A DNA stretch of 64,000 nucleotides from DAIDKA01 sp963726995 (GCA_963726995.1 CAVSEP010000006.1:1054001-1118000), one strand, 5' to 3'; positions 1 through 9,758 are shown, numbered from the stretch's first letter. Notes: generated by a model not told the origin, from the sequence alone. Translations and numbers: made by a program.

Positions 1-563
1 TCGACGCCGACTCCGGGGGAGTAGGCGAGCTCCGACAGGGGCGGGTAGGCCAGCCAGCCGGTCTTCGCGAACTCGCCGACCATCAGCGACAGATTCACCA
101 GCAGCACGCCCGAGGCGGTCAACCAGAAGCTCACCGAGTTGAGCACCGGGAAGGCCACGTCGCGCACGCCCAGCTGCAGCGGCACCGCAAAGTTCATCAG
201 CCCGATGACGAAGGGCATGGCCACGAAGAAGATCATGATGGTGCCATGCGCGGAGAAGATCTGGTTGTAGTGTTCCGGCGGCAGAAAGCCCGCCGCTCCG
301 CCCTGCGCCAGGGCCAGCTGCGCACGCATCATGAGCGCATCGGCAAAGCCGCGCAGCAGCATCACCAGGCCCAGGACCACGTACATCACGCCGATGCGCT
401 TGTGATCGGTGCTGGTGATCCATTCATTCCACAGGTACGGCCACCAGCCCTTGATGGTGATCAGCGCCAGGACCGCGAGGATTCCAAGGATGATGACGAT
501 CGAGGTCACCAGCGGAATCGGCTGGTTGAAGGGGATCGCGGCCCAGGTCAGTTTGCCCAGCAT
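1..563 (-). CDS. cyoB: Cytochrome o ubiquinol oxidase subunit I, N-terminal part (cut by window edge)
   Basis: The first 187 codons of the haem-copper quinol oxidase catalytic subunit are visible; the rest lies beyond base 1. The protein opens MLGKLTWAAIPFNQPIP and continues with a first membrane helix near residues 20-40, then ITSTDHKRIGVMYV, the conserved subunit I segment before helix II, and FSAHGTIMIFFVAMPF, which carries the conserved haem-ligand histidine. This enzyme oxidises ubiquinol, reduces oxygen to water and pumps protons across the inner membrane. The ATG lies 9 bases after the stop of cyoA, the usual cyoAB order, so the two are co-transcribed. No strong ribosome site is visible in the short gap, so translation may be coupled to cyoA. 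Confidence 0.93.
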   Translation of the reverse strand, partial: MLGKLTWAAIPFNQPIPLVTSIVIILGILAVLALITIKGWWPYLWNEWITSTDHKRIGVMYVVLGLVMLLRGFADALMMRAQLALAQGGAAGFLPPEHYNQIFSAHGTIMIFFVAMPFVIGLMNFAVPLQLGVRDVAFPVLNSVSFWLTASGVLLVNLSLMVGEFAKTGWLAYPPLSELAYSPGVGV

Positions 564-572
564 TATTGGAAC

Positions 573-1505
573 TCAGTCAGCTGTTTCGGTGTGTTCGATC
601 TGCTGCGCGGTCGGTGCGGCACCCGGATGCGCGAGAATGGCATCGAACATTCCCGCGGGCACGGTGCCGAACGTGTGTTGCGGATCATGCGCGCTGGGAT
701 GCATCAGCGTTTCGTAAGCGCCGGCATCGAGCGTACCGCCCTCGGTGCGCGTACTGTCCAGCCACGACTCGAAGTCCTGGCGCGAGAGTGCGGCCACGTC
801 AAAGGTCATGTCGGAGAAGCCCTCGCCGCTGAACTGGGCAGACAGTCCGTGGTAGACGCCAGGATCATCCACCAAAAGGTTCAGCCGCGTGGCCATGCCG
901 GCCATGGTGTAGACCTGACTGCCCAGCTGCGGAATGAAAAAACTGTTCATGACGCTGGCCGAGGTCATGTGGAAGCGCACCGGTGTGCCGACCGGGAGCA
1001 CCAGCTTGTTGACGCTGGCGACGCCGGCATCCGGATAGATGAACAGCCACTTCCAGTCGAGCGAGACCACGTCGACGTCCAGCGGCGCGATGCTTGACTC
1101 GATGGGCCGGGGCGGATCCAGATCGTGTGAACTGAGCCAGGCGATGCCGCCCAGGAACAGGATCACCAGCGCCGGGATGGACCAGACGACGAACTCGATG
1201 CGGCCGGAATAGGCCCAGTCCAGGTGGCGCGTGGCCTTGGGATTGCCGGCCCGAAACCACCAGGCAATAGCCAGCGTTGCGATCATCACCGGTATCACGA
1301 TCGCGAGCATGATCACGGTCGAATCGATCAGGATGAGTTTTTCCTGCCGTCCGATCGGGCCGTGCGGATCCATCAGGGCGGCGCTGCAGCCGGTCAGGCC
1401 CACTCCCAGCAAGGCGCTGCCGGGAATGCGCACCAGGCGACGCGCAGTGCGCGCAAATGACACACGGCTCAAAGATGCATTCTCGTTAGATCTACTGCGG
1501 TTCAC
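573..1505 (-). CDS. cyoA: Cytochrome o ubiquinol oxidase subunit II (lipoprotein)
   Basis: 310 residues. A lipobox ending LTGC puts the lipid-anchored cysteine at residue 40. Two membrane helices follow at about 57-83 and 103-123, then a periplasmic cupredoxin-like domain with the conserved segments DWKWLFIYPD and MNSFFIPQLGSQVYTMAGM. The copper-A cysteines of cytochrome c oxidases are absent from this domain, as expected for a quinol oxidase. The gene leads the cyo operon, directly before cyoB. The first 25 residues are rich in Arg and Ser and may be over-extended, but the lipobox is in place for any start upstream of residue 30. Confidence 0.93.
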   Translation of the reverse strand: MNRSRSNENASLSRVSFARTARRLVRIPGSALLGVGLTGCSAALMDPHGPIGRQEKLILIDSTVIMLAIVIPVMIATLAIAWWFRAGNPKATRHLDWAYSGRIEFVVWSIPALVILFLGGIAWLSSHDLDPPRPIESSIAPLDVDVVSLDWKWLFIYPDAGVASVNKLVLPVGTPVRFHMTSASVMNSFFIPQLGSQVYTMAGMATRLNLLVDDPGVYHGLSAQFSGEGFSDMTFDVAALSRQDFESWLDSTRTEGGTLDAGAYETLMHPSAHDPQHTFGTVPAGMFDAILAHPGAAPTAQQIEHTETAD

Positions 1506-1831
1506 GCGCCGGGGTGCGCGTGCCGCGGGGGTACCGCTAGAGTACGAGTTTCAGGGCTAAATCGCCAGCTATGCCGAGCTGCAGCAGGCATCCGTTTTGC
1601 GCATGACAGGTATGCGAAATGCGCGGAAGGTCCGCCTGCGGCGGGGCCGTTGCGGGGCAATTCCGTGACGCAATGCACGCTCTCGGGCACCCGCTGCGCA
1701 ATCGCACCGCCAAGACGCGGTTTCCGGTGTCGGGAATTCGCGAATGTTCCGCGCCCCGGCGCGGCGTTTCCCCGCCATCAGTGACCCCGGTCTCGGCACC
1801 GTTTGGCACCGTCTTTTAGACTTTGCGGACA
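1506..1831. other. Divergent intergenic region, cyoA / diguanylate cyclase
   Basis: 326 bases between the start of cyoA (minus) and the start of the GGDEF gene (plus). Both promoters must lie here. I see no convincing -35/-10 pair, no clear inverted repeat and no RNA gene. The open frames through it have no family features and no good ribosome site. Confidence 0.5.
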
Positions 1832-4800
1832 ATGTCCAAGGGCGATCCGGTAACTCCATGGCGCGGCGACGGCGGGCCCGCAGCCCACTGGCCGCATGCT
1901 GCCCGTTTCCTGGCCGCCGCCGCATCGCTCCTGCTGGTCTTGCTCATGCTGCATGTGGCTCCCGCGTGTGCGCAGGAGTTCAGCTTCGGCCGCTACACCC
2001 AGGCGTCGGGTCTGCGCAATCTGGGCATCGAGCAGCTGCTGATGGATCGCAACGGCGACCTGTGGCTGGCGACGGACGGCGGCGTCTACCGCTACGACGG
2101 GACCTCCTTCACCCAGTACGACAAGTCACGCGGCATTCCTGCCGATGCCACCATGGCCATCGCCGCGAGTCCCTCGGGGCGGATCTTCACGCGCATCGAT
2201 GCGGGAATCTATTCCGGCGACGCACAGCATTTCGAGCCGCTGGTGGCGGCTGACGGTCCGGTGGTCGGCGATGAGTACACGCCGCTCGTGGCGAGCGCCG
2301 ACGACCATGTGCTGTATCTGAAGGATCACCTCCTCCTGCAGGCCCAGCGTACCGGCGGGCCTGGCTCACTGTGGCAGACGCGGCCATTGTTCAGCGCCGC
2401 GCGTATCGCCGAGCATCCGGAACTTGCGCAGATCCAGGGCATCAGCGATTTGGGAGCCGCCGGACTTTGGTTCGGTTGCGATCAGCGCCTGTGCTCGCTG
2501 GTGCGCGACAAGCTCACCGTCTATGGCAGCGATGCCGGCGTGCCCGCGTCGCAGTACGGGGCGCTGCTGCTGGATCACCAGGGCAATATCTGGGCCCGCA
2601 GCCTGGACCACGTGGTGCGGCGTCTTCCGGGCGCGAACCACTTCGAGGTCGTCGATCCCCCGCACGTGGCACTCGCCAACCGCGTCCACCATCTGACCTT
2701 GACGCTCGACCCGCTGGGCCAGGTTGGCACGCGCACCAGCCGCGGCCTCGCATTCTGGGTTGGCACGAGCTGGCGGGAATTTGGGCCACAGAATGGCCTG
2801 CCGGATCAGCCGATCACGGCGGCGCTCACCGATCCGGACGGCAATTTCTGGATGGCGGTCAATGGCATTGGTCTGTATCGGTGGCATGGCTACGCCAACA
2901 TCGGATCCTGGGTGAAGAACCAGGGCCTGGATGCGGAGTCGGTCTGGAACATTGCCCGCGACGGCCGGCATCGCCTGATCCTCGGCACTGATCTGGGCTG
3001 CCGCATGCTGGATGAGACGACGCACCTGGTGGTGGGTTGTCCGTACCAGGGCATGCCGGAACTGGAAACCAATGCCAGCGCCGTGGATCCGAGCGGCGGC
3101 TTTTGGATGTCGTACCAGACTGCGCAGTTGTGGCGGGTTGCGCCCGGCAGCACCCGTGCGGCGCGCGTCACCACCGTGCCGGAACATTTCGACGTGGCCG
3201 CGATGCTGTTCGACCACTCCGGAACCGGCTGGATCGCGGCCCTGGACTATGGCCTGGCGAAGATCGACAGCAAGACGCTTCAGGTCACGCGCCTGGTCGT
3301 GCCGGGCAATCCGCGCGTCGACGATGTGACCCAGGCCGTCGATGGCACCATCTGGGTGGGCACGACCAACGGGCTGTATCGCGTCGCCGGTGATCACTTC
3401 GTCAAGGTTCCGACCAGCGTCGATGGCCGCGAGATCGGCATTCAGACCGTCACGGCCAACAAGGACGGCTCGCTGTGGGGTACGCGCACCGGGGAAAAGA
3501 TCCTGCACCTGACACCCGCGCCGCATCCGCTGGCCGAATGGCAGGACCCGGAAACCCTGAACGGCTCCTCAGTGTATTCGCTGCGGGCGGATTCGCGCGG
3601 CTGGATCTGGGCCAATACGGGTGAGGGTCTCGGCGTCTATGATGGCAAGGTCTGGCGCCGGATGGAAACCCAGGACGGCCTGGTCTGGGCTGACACCGAA
3701 CAATTCGCCCTGTACCCGGATGATGATGGGTCGATCTGGGTCGGAACGGGTCAAGGCATTACCCACATCAAGGATCCGGTTCGTTGGGTGCAGATGGTTT
3801 CGCGGCCGTTGAAACTGGATTTCGCGAAAGCCCAGCTCGGCGAGCAAAGCCTGCTTGCTGCTGACAGCCCCGCGGTCAAATGGCGCGACAACGCCGCGCT
3901 GGACGTCTCCTTCAGGTCGCACAGCTTCGATCGCTCACCCACGACTGAGCTGCGCTACCGTTTGCTGGGGCTTTCAACGGAGTGGTACTCGTCGCGCTCC
4001 TCGGCCATTCATATTCCGGCGCTCGCTCCCGGCCACTACCAGCTGCAGGCCATGTCGGTCGATACGCCGCATGCGCGCCGCTCGGCCATGATCAGCTTGA
4101 GTTTCGACGTGACCCCGCCATGGTGGGAAACCAATGCGTTCCGGGCCCTCGCGGCGATGCTGCTTGCCGCGGTGCTGGTGGCGCTGTGGCGCTGGCAGAC
4201 ACTGCGCATGCAGCGGCGCCAGCTGGCGCTCGAACAGGAGCATCGTGAGCGCGAAGCACTGCTGGAACGCGCGACGCGCGATGCCCTGACGGGGTTGTGG
4301 AACAGAGCGACCATTCTCGAGTTCCTCACGGGCGAAATGGAACTCTTCCGCAAGAACGGCGCGTCTTTGGCGGTGGCGGTCATCGACGTGGATTTCTTCA
4401 AGCGCATCAACGACAGCTTCGGCCATGCCGGGGGCGACGAAGTACTCAAGGAGCTGGCGCAGCGCCTGCGCACGATGCTGCGGCCGCGCGATTCGCTGGG
4501 GCGCTATGGCGGCGAGGAACTGCTGGTGGTGATGCCAGGACTCTCGCGCGAGGATCGCGGCAACCTGATGGATGAATTGCGCGCCCATGTGTGCTCGCAG
4601 CCCTTTGTGGTCAGCACGGCCGAGCTGCATGTCACGGTGAGCATCGGCGTGGCCTGGATGAACTCCACGCATGAGACGCCGGATGACCTGATCCGGCGGG
4701 CCGATGCGGCCCTGTATGAGGCCAAGGCGGCGGGCCGCAACCGCGTGGTGTGCAATGCCGCCAATCGCGACGGCTCGATGCTGGAGGTCACGGGCTCGCG

Positions 4801-4876
4801 CCGCTATCTGCAGGAATTCATAGAGCGCGTGAAACGCGAATCCAGCAAGCGCGGCACCGAGACCGATATCAAGTAA
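1832..4876 (+). CDS. Membrane diguanylate cyclase with periplasmic two-component-type propeller sensor
   Basis: 1014 residues from the ATG at 1832; a TTG three codons earlier is possible. A signal peptide or anchor (about 22-48, ending ACAQ) is followed by a long array of propeller repeats with WLATDGGVYRYDG-type motifs, a Y_Y_Y domain (about 686-766), a membrane helix (about 770-790), a short coiled coil and a GGDEF domain (about 813-980). The active site reads GGEEL at 893-897. An inhibitory RxxD site (RPRD, 884-887) lies five residues upstream, so the enzyme should make cyclic di-GMP and be product-inhibited. The layout is that of a hybrid sensor with the kinase replaced by a cyclase. The periplasmic ligand is unknown. 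It converges with the DUF3237 gene, 4 bases away. Confidence 0.9.
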   Translation: MSKGDPVTPWRGDGGPAAHWPHAARFLAAAASLLLVLLMLHVAPACAQEFSFGRYTQASGLRNLGIEQLLMDRNGDLWLATDGGVYRYDGTSFTQYDKSRGIPADATMAIAASPSGRIFTRIDAGIYSGDAQHFEPLVAADGPVVGDEYTPLVASADDHVLYLKDHLLLQAQRTGGPGSLWQTRPLFSAARIAEHPELAQIQGISDLGAAGLWFGCDQRLCSLVRDKLTVYGSDAGVPASQYGALLLDHQGNIWARSLDHVVRRLPGANHFEVVDPPHVALANRVHHLTLTLDPLGQVGTRTSRGLAFWVGTSWREFGPQNGLPDQPITAALTDPDGNFWMAVNGIGLYRWHGYANIGSWVKNQGLDAESVWNIARDGRHRLILGTDLGCRMLDETTHLVVGCPYQGMPELETNASAVDPSGGFWMSYQTAQLWRVAPGSTRAARVTTVPEHFDVAAMLFDHSGTGWIAALDYGLAKIDSKTLQVTRLVVPGNPRVDDVTQAVDGTIWVGTTNGLYRVAGDHFVKVPTSVDGREIGIQTVTANKDGSLWGTRTGEKILHLTPAPHPLAEWQDPETLNGSSVYSLRADSRGWIWANTGEGLGVYDGKVWRRMETQDGLVWADTEQFALYPDDDGSIWVGTGQGITHIKDPVRWVQMVSRPLKLDFAKAQLGEQSLLAADSPAVKWRDNAALDVSFRSHSFDRSPTTELRYRLLGLSTEWYSSRSSAIHIPALAPGHYQLQAMSVDTPHARRSAMISLSFDVTPPWWETNAFRALAAMLLAAVLVALWRWQTLRMQRRQLALEQEHREREALLERATRDALTGLWNRATILEFLTGEMELFRKNGASLAVAVIDVDFFKRINDSFGHAGGDEVLKELAQRLRTMLRPRDSLGRYGGEELLVVMPGLSREDRGNLMDELRAHVCSQPFVVSTAELHVTVSIGVAWMNSTHETPDDLIRRADAALYEAKAAGRNRVVCNAANRDGSMLEVTGSRRYLQEFIERVKRESSKRGTETDIK

Positions 4877-4880
4877 CGCC

Positions 4881-5336
4881 TCAGTTGGCGATGTAGTAGA
4901 AGAACTCGACCTCGCGCTGGTCAGCGGATTCCTTCGCGGTCACCACGAAGGTGGTGTTGTTCATCCACTCGTACTTGCCCTTCAGGTCCGTCTCGATATA
5001 CGCGATGGCCCGGTAGTAGCCGTCGGTGCGGCGGTAGCCCACATGCTCCATGTAGATCCACTCGCCGTTGTCGCACTTGAGCATGAAGTGGGCGTCCACG
5101 TCCCGGACCTTGTCGGCGCGAATCGTGTCGTACTGGCCGCCGCTGTCCGGGTAGACCGTTGCGGTGATGCGCTCGCCCGTCACCTCGCCGCTGACGATGT
5201 CCTGGTAGCGGAAGGTGCCGCGCGGGGTGTGAGATTCCTGCGGGGGGTCGTAGTGGGCGGTGAGCTTGAAGGCGTAATCCAGGTGGATCTTGCCGAGAAT
5301 CCGGGTGTCGGTCTTGGGTACCACGAAGTCGCGCAT
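4881..5336 (-). CDS. DUF3237 family protein, cytoplasmic copy
   Basis: 151 residues, no signal peptide. The fold family is recognised from the AFKLTAHYD start strand, the central GQYDTIRADKVRDVDAHF stretch and the ending NNTTFVVTA...VEFFYYIAN, which match the DUF3237 pattern of small beta-barrel proteins. No enzyme activity has been firmly assigned to the family. It is the last gene of the 14.4-4.9 kb minus-strand cluster, 10 bases after a second, Tat-exported DUF3237 gene. The two share the ending pattern (NNTTFVVTA against NHTVFVASS, then YY near the C-terminus), so they are probably paralogues placed on the two sides of the inner membrane. Confidence 0.8.
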   Translation of the reverse strand: MRDFVVPKTDTRILGKIHLDYAFKLTAHYDPPQESHTPRGTFRYQDIVSGEVTGERITATVYPDSGGQYDTIRADKVRDVDAHFMLKCDNGEWIYMEHVGYRRTDGYYRAIAYIETDLKGKYEWMNNTTFVVTAKESADQREVEFFYYIAN

Positions 5337-5346
5337 GGTCGTCTCC

Positions 5347-6015
5347 TTACAGCACTTCGTAATAGTTGAAGACAGTGTGGTCGGGATTGGCCTGTCGCTG
5401 GGAGCTGGCGACGAACACTGTGTGATTCATCCAGTCGTGCGGCCCGATCGGCGCGGTGAAATGGGGCGTGGCTCGGAAGCGCGTCCACACTCCAGCCTGG
5501 CTGGCGGGCGGCGCGGGCGGTGGTTCCAGTGGCTTGCCGGGCTCGTACGGGGCGGCGAAACGCCGCATGGTGCCGCGGTTGTGGATGAAGATCAGGGCGC
5601 CATCGGCGGCCTGCAGCATATAGTAGGTTGTAAAGGTGGTCTTGTAATAGTCGGCCCCGCTGTGCGGCAGCACCCGGCCCTGCAACCGCGGCCCCCAGAT
5701 GTCACCGCCGCCCACTGAGGTGTAGCCGCGACCCGCCGGGGAGTCCATGGTGTTGATCATCACGCGGTCGGCGAAGAACACCCGGGCCGAGAAGGCCCAG
5801 CGCAGTCCGGCCTTCGCAATGCCGGGGTCCGGCCCGTCGAACCACTGCGGCGGCAGGGGATCATTGTTGCTGCCCGGGGCCGAAGACTGTTCGGCGCCGG
5901 CGCTCGCCGCCAGAGTCAGGCCGCCGAGTGCGACCGCGCCGGCCGCTCCGCCCAGAAACCGGCGCCGGCTGATGGACTCGTCCTCGACGCCGGGTCCCTG
6001 AAAAGATGAAGACAT
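5347..6015 (-). CDS. DUF3237 family protein with Tat signal peptide
   Basis: 222 residues. The N-terminus carries a twin-arginine motif, SRRRFLGG at residues 16-23, followed by a hydrophobic alanine/glycine stretch ending near ASAGAEQ. The protein should therefore be folded, perhaps with a partner or cofactor, before export to the periplasm. The mature part is a DUF3237 domain: FSARVFFADR, a central glycine-rich loop, TFTTYYMLQAADGALIFIHN and DWMNHTVFVASS. It sits between the ene-reductase gene (24 bases upstream) and the cytoplasmic DUF3237 gene (10 bases downstream), apparently in one operon. Function unknown. Confidence 0.82.
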   Translation of the reverse strand: MSSSFQGPGVEDESISRRRFLGGAAGAVALGGLTLAASAGAEQSSAPGSNNDPLPPQWFDGPDPGIAKAGLRWAFSARVFFADRVMINTMDSPAGRGYTSVGGGDIWGPRLQGRVLPHSGADYYKTTFTTYYMLQAADGALIFIHNRGTMRRFAAPYEPGKPLEPPPAPPASQAGVWTRFRATPHFTAPIGPHDWMNHTVFVASSQRQANPDHTVFNYYEVL

Positions 6016-6039
6016 GTGATTCCCCCTTTCGCAGAATTC

Positions 6040-7089
6040 TCAAAGCGCTGGATAATCAGTGTATCCCTTCGCACCGCCGGCATAGAAACCCGGTATGTCC
6101 GGCTCGTTCAGCGCAGCGCCCAGTTGCAGGCGCCGCGGCAGATCCGGATTGGCGATGAACAGCCTGCCGAAGGCCACGGCGTCGGCCTCGCCGGCGGCCA
6201 GCAGCTGCGCGGCGGATTCGAAGCTGAAACGCTCGTTGGCGATATAGACGCCGCGGAAGGCCGCCTTCAGGGCCGGTCCCAGGCGCCCCGGTCCGGTATG
6301 TTCACGCACGCACAGGAAGGCCAGCCGGCGCGCCCCAAGTTCCCGCGCCACATGGCCGAACAGGGCCGCAGGATCCGAGTCACCCATGCTGTGGGCGTCC
6401 CCCCGCGGCGCCAGGTGCATGCCGACGCGGCCGGCTCCCCACACTGAAATCACGGCATCGGCCACTTCAAGCATCAGTCGGGCGCGGTTGGCGATGCTGC
6501 CCCCGTACTCATCGGTGCGTTGGTTGGACCGATCCTGCAGGAACTGATCCAGCAGGTAGCCGTTGGCGCCGTGGATCTCGACGCCGTCGAATCCGGCGGC
6601 CAGGGCATTGCGCGCGCCCTGGCGGTACTCCTCGATGATCCCGGGAATCTGCGCCAGTTCCAGCGCCCGCGGCACCACGAAGGGCCGTTCGGGGCGCAGC
6701 AGACTGACGTTGCCCTCCGGAGCCAGCGCGCTGGGCGCCACCGGCAGCCTGCGGTCGAGGAAGTGGGGGTGTGAGATGCGACCGACATGCCACAGCTGCA
6801 GCAGGATCCGCCCGCCCGCCTCGTGCACGGCGCGGGTAACCAGCCGCCAGCCGGCCACCTGTTCTTCGGACCAGATGCCCGGGGTGTCCGCGTAGCCCAC
6901 GCCCATTGCCGACACCGAGGTGGCCTCGCTCAGGATCAGCCCGGCGCCGGCCCGCTGTTGGTAGTACTGCGCCATCAGTTCGTTCGGCACCCGCGAGGCT
7001 GCGGCGCGGCTGCGGGTCAGCGGTGCCATGAGGATGCGATTGGGCAGGCTCAGATCCCCGACCTGCAGCGGGTCAAACAGCGATGGCAT
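6040..7089 (-). CDS. Old yellow enzyme family ene-reductase (NemA type)
   Basis: 349 residues, a full-length FMN-dependent TIM-barrel oxidoreductase. Seen: the N-terminal LFDPLQVGDLSLPNRILMAPLTR; substrate-binding and catalytic residues in EIHGANGYLLDQFL (H173, N176, Y178); DEYGGSIANRARL; and the C-terminal GYTDYP. The family reduces activated C=C bonds of enones, nitro-esters and maleimides with NAD(P)H. It is cytoplasmic. It follows the TonB receptor by only 6 bases, so it is likely translated from the same message and may act on whatever the receptor brings in. The real substrate cannot be read from sequence. Confidence 0.93.
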   Translation of the reverse strand: MPSLFDPLQVGDLSLPNRILMAPLTRSRAAASRVPNELMAQYYQQRAGAGLILSEATSVSAMGVGYADTPGIWSEEQVAGWRLVTRAVHEAGGRILLQLWHVGRISHPHFLDRRLPVAPSALAPEGNVSLLRPERPFVVPRALELAQIPGIIEEYRQGARNALAAGFDGVEIHGANGYLLDQFLQDRSNQRTDEYGGSIANRARLMLEVADAVISVWGAGRVGMHLAPRGDAHSMGDSDPAALFGHVARELGARRLAFLCVREHTGPGRLGPALKAAFRGVYIANERFSFESAAQLLAAGEADAVAFGRLFIANPDLPRRLQLGAALNEPDIPGFYAGGAKGYTDYPAL

Positions 7090-7095
7090 GCGCAG

Positions 7096-9612
7096 CTAGT
7101 GCCGATAGGTAAAGGTCAGGCCGTAGGTGCGCGGCCGGAAGGTAAATTCGCGCAGCAGCCGGCTGTCGCCAGTGCCCGGGTCGATGGACCAGTTGTAATT
7201 GATCGGCACGTGGGTGTCCGCGACATTGTCGATGAAAGGCTCGATGGTGAAATCACCGAAGTCCATGCCGGCGCGCACGCTGATGAAGGTGGTGGACGGC
7301 AGGGTGAAGTTCGCCGGATCGAATTGCGCCGTAGCCGGATCCTGGGTCGGCGGCAGCCACTTGTTGTGCGCTTCGTACTCGTAGTCCACGCGCGCGAACG
7401 AAGTATGCCCGCCGAGGTGGAAGTGGTATTCGAGGCCCACCGAGACCGTGAGTGGCGGGTTCGAGGGGTTGCTGTCGCCGGAGATCGAACCCAGGATGCC
7501 GTCGCCGGAGACGGCGATCGGCGCGGGCAGATTGCCGTTGGCATCCGGTACGGCGGTCGAGAATGCGGAATCCTTGGTGTAACGGGCGTCGGTGTAGCCG
7601 GTGGAAATGTCCGCCGTCAGCGAATCCGTGGCCGCCCACTCGATCTGCAGGTCTGCGCCCTTCGCGGTTGCCTCGCCGAGATTCGTGATGAAGGTGATCT
7701 GGCAGATCGGCGGCAGCACCGTCTGCTGAATGTTGTGCCACTTGATGTAGTAGACGCTGGCGGCAACGCGCAACCGGCCGCCGAGGTTGTCCTTGGTGCC
7801 GACTTCGAAGCTGTCCACCGTGTCGGAGTTATAGGTCGTCGGCGCCGTCGGGATGCCGAAATTCGCGAGATCCTGGGCGCAGGCCGCCGGCGGCAGGGGA
7901 TTGTTGCCGCCGCCCGGGCGGAAACCCTTGGCGTAGGTGGCATAGACCATGTCGGCCGGCGTGATCTGGTAGGCGAGATTCACCTTCGGAGTGAAGGAGT
8001 TCTCGGCCTTGCTCGAACTTTCCGAGATATTGGTGTTGAACAGCTGCGGCCCGCCGGTGACCGAGTTGAACGAGAATTTGGTATGCGATTCGCGCAATCC
8101 CACCGTGGCCTTCAGGGCATCGGTGATGGCGTAGGTCGCCTCGCCGTACCAGGCCACCTGGGTGTCCTTGGCATGGGTGGAGAGGAAATAGGAATCGGTG
8201 GGATAGGCCGGATCGTAGCTCAGCGGATTGCCGTTCTCGTCAGTGAATACGTCGGTGTAGGCAAGTCCCGCGACACCCTGCCAGAACTGCTCCAGCATGG
8301 GGTCATGCAGCTGTTCCAGGTAGGTCTGACGGTTCTCGCTGAAGAACAGTCCCGTGGTCCACACCAGGCGCGCGTTGGGGTCGCTGGACACCAGGCGCAC
8401 CTCCTGCACGAAATTCTCCTGGCCGTTGTCGACCGAATTGGGCGAGCGGTAGTTGGCGATGCCCGCCGGAAAGTGCAGGCCATTGCCGTCCAGCAGTGGG
8501 AAGTTCGCGTAAGCGCTGGGATCCAGCAGGGTCTGATAGAACCCGACGTCATACAAAGTGCCGTCGTAACCGGTCTGTTCCTGGCGGTGGTAAAAGGAAG
8601 TATTGGAGATAAGGTGAAAGGCGTCGAAGGTGCCTTCGATCTTCAGCGCCGGCAGATAGAACTTGTCGGGTTGCGAACGCGGGCTGGGGTCGCCATTGAG
8701 GAAGTTGTGGCTGGCCGGATCCGAATAGATGGGCCAGTACGCCGAGTCATCGTGCAGGTCGTGCTTCTGGAAATAGATGCTGGGGGTGATGGCCCAGGTG
8801 TCATTGGGCGCCCACAATGCCGCCAGGCGCAGCAGGTAGCTTTGGGCGCGATTGGCGTTGCGATCGATCACCGTCTTGTGCGGATCAGGTGCGGTGGGAT
8901 CCACCGAGTCGACCCAGCCGCCGTCCTTGCGGTACCAGACTGTGACCCGGGCGCCAAGCTTGCCATCGATCAGCGGACCGCCGGCGGCGGCGCCGAGTTC
9001 GTAGCTGGGCGCGCCGCCCAGGGTATACGACACTTCGCTGCGCGCCACGACGCTGTCGGTGGTGAGGCTGGGCTGGGTGGTTATGTAGCGCACGGTGCCG
9101 CCCTCGGATCCGGCGCCGAACAGCGTGCCCTGTGGGCCACGCAGCACTTCGACGCGGGCAATATCGAACGCCTTCGGCAGCGCCTCGTCCGGACTGAACG
9201 CGAGCGAACGCATCTGAATGGGCGTGTCATCGATGTAGATGCCCGTCGTTCCCGACCCGCCCGAAGAGGAGATGCCACGAATGGAGATCTTGTCGGTGCC
9301 GGCGGTGTCGACGGTGATGCCGGGTGTGAAGCGGGCGATGTCCCCGATGTCCTTGATGCCGCGCGCCTGCATGTCATCCGCGGACAGCGCGGTGATGCTG
9401 ATGGGGACTTTGCTCAAGGACTGTTCACGGCGCGTCGCCGTGACCACGACTTCCTGCAGTGCGCCGGTGTCGGCCGTATCGGCCGGGGCGTCCACGGCAG
9501 CGCCGGGGGCCGCGTCGGTGGCGAATGCCGCCGCGGGCATGCAGCAGGCAGCCAGGAGGGCGGACCGGATCGCGACTCGAAGCTTGCTTGAACGGCCGTC
9601 TGATGCCTGCAT
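7096..9612 (-). CDS. TonB-dependent outer-membrane receptor (no STN domain)
   Basis: 838 residues. A signal peptide (about 1-31) is followed at once by a TonB-box/plug start, LQEVVVTATRREQSLSKVPIS, a plug domain with VEVLRGPQGTLFGAGSEGGTVRY (to about 165), and a beta-barrel ending in FRPRTYGLTFTYRH. The receptor belongs to the large FecA/FhuA-like superfamily, in the branch common in oligotrophic proteobacteria. The region before the TonB box is too short for the STN signalling domain found in FecA-type transducers. This matters because a FecR/ECF-sigma pair lies just upstream. The ene-reductase follows directly. Substrate unknown. Confidence 0.93.
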   Translation of the reverse strand: MQASDGRSSKLRVAIRSALLAACCMPAAAFATDAAPGAAVDAPADTADTGALQEVVVTATRREQSLSKVPISITALSADDMQARGIKDIGDIARFTPGITVDTAGTDKISIRGISSSGGSGTTGIYIDDTPIQMRSLAFSPDEALPKAFDIARVEVLRGPQGTLFGAGSEGGTVRYITTQPSLTTDSVVARSEVSYTLGGAPSYELGAAAGGPLIDGKLGARVTVWYRKDGGWVDSVDPTAPDPHKTVIDRNANRAQSYLLRLAALWAPNDTWAITPSIYFQKHDLHDDSAYWPIYSDPASHNFLNGDPSPRSQPDKFYLPALKIEGTFDAFHLISNTSFYHRQEQTGYDGTLYDVGFYQTLLDPSAYANFPLLDGNGLHFPAGIANYRSPNSVDNGQENFVQEVRLVSSDPNARLVWTTGLFFSENRQTYLEQLHDPMLEQFWQGVAGLAYTDVFTDENGNPLSYDPAYPTDSYFLSTHAKDTQVAWYGEATYAITDALKATVGLRESHTKFSFNSVTGGPQLFNTNISESSSKAENSFTPKVNLAYQITPADMVYATYAKGFRPGGGNNPLPPAACAQDLANFGIPTAPTTYNSDTVDSFEVGTKDNLGGRLRVAASVYYIKWHNIQQTVLPPICQITFITNLGEATAKGADLQIEWAATDSLTADISTGYTDARYTKDSAFSTAVPDANGNLPAPIAVSGDGILGSISGDSNPSNPPLTVSVGLEYHFHLGGHTSFARVDYEYEAHNKWLPPTQDPATAQFDPANFTLPSTTFISVRAGMDFGDFTIEPFIDNVADTHVPINYNWSIDPGTGDSRLLREFTFRPRTYGLTFTYRH

Positions 9613-9758
9613 GGGAATCTCCTTCGACTAAAAACCGAACCAGGACCCGAGCAAGACCGGTGCCATGCGCCTATTGCGCCATTAAGGCAGATTTCGGGCA
9701 CCGGCAAAAGGCAAGGCCGGCTCACCTGCTCGCAATATGGTGCAGAGCGCGCATCCGG

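Noticed and set aside
6787..9591. 934-residue open frame on the plus strand
   Set aside because: It lies antisense across the ene-reductase and TonB receptor genes. No domain, signal or membrane pattern; rich in Arg, Gly, Val and His, as expected for a shadow frame in GC-rich DNA.
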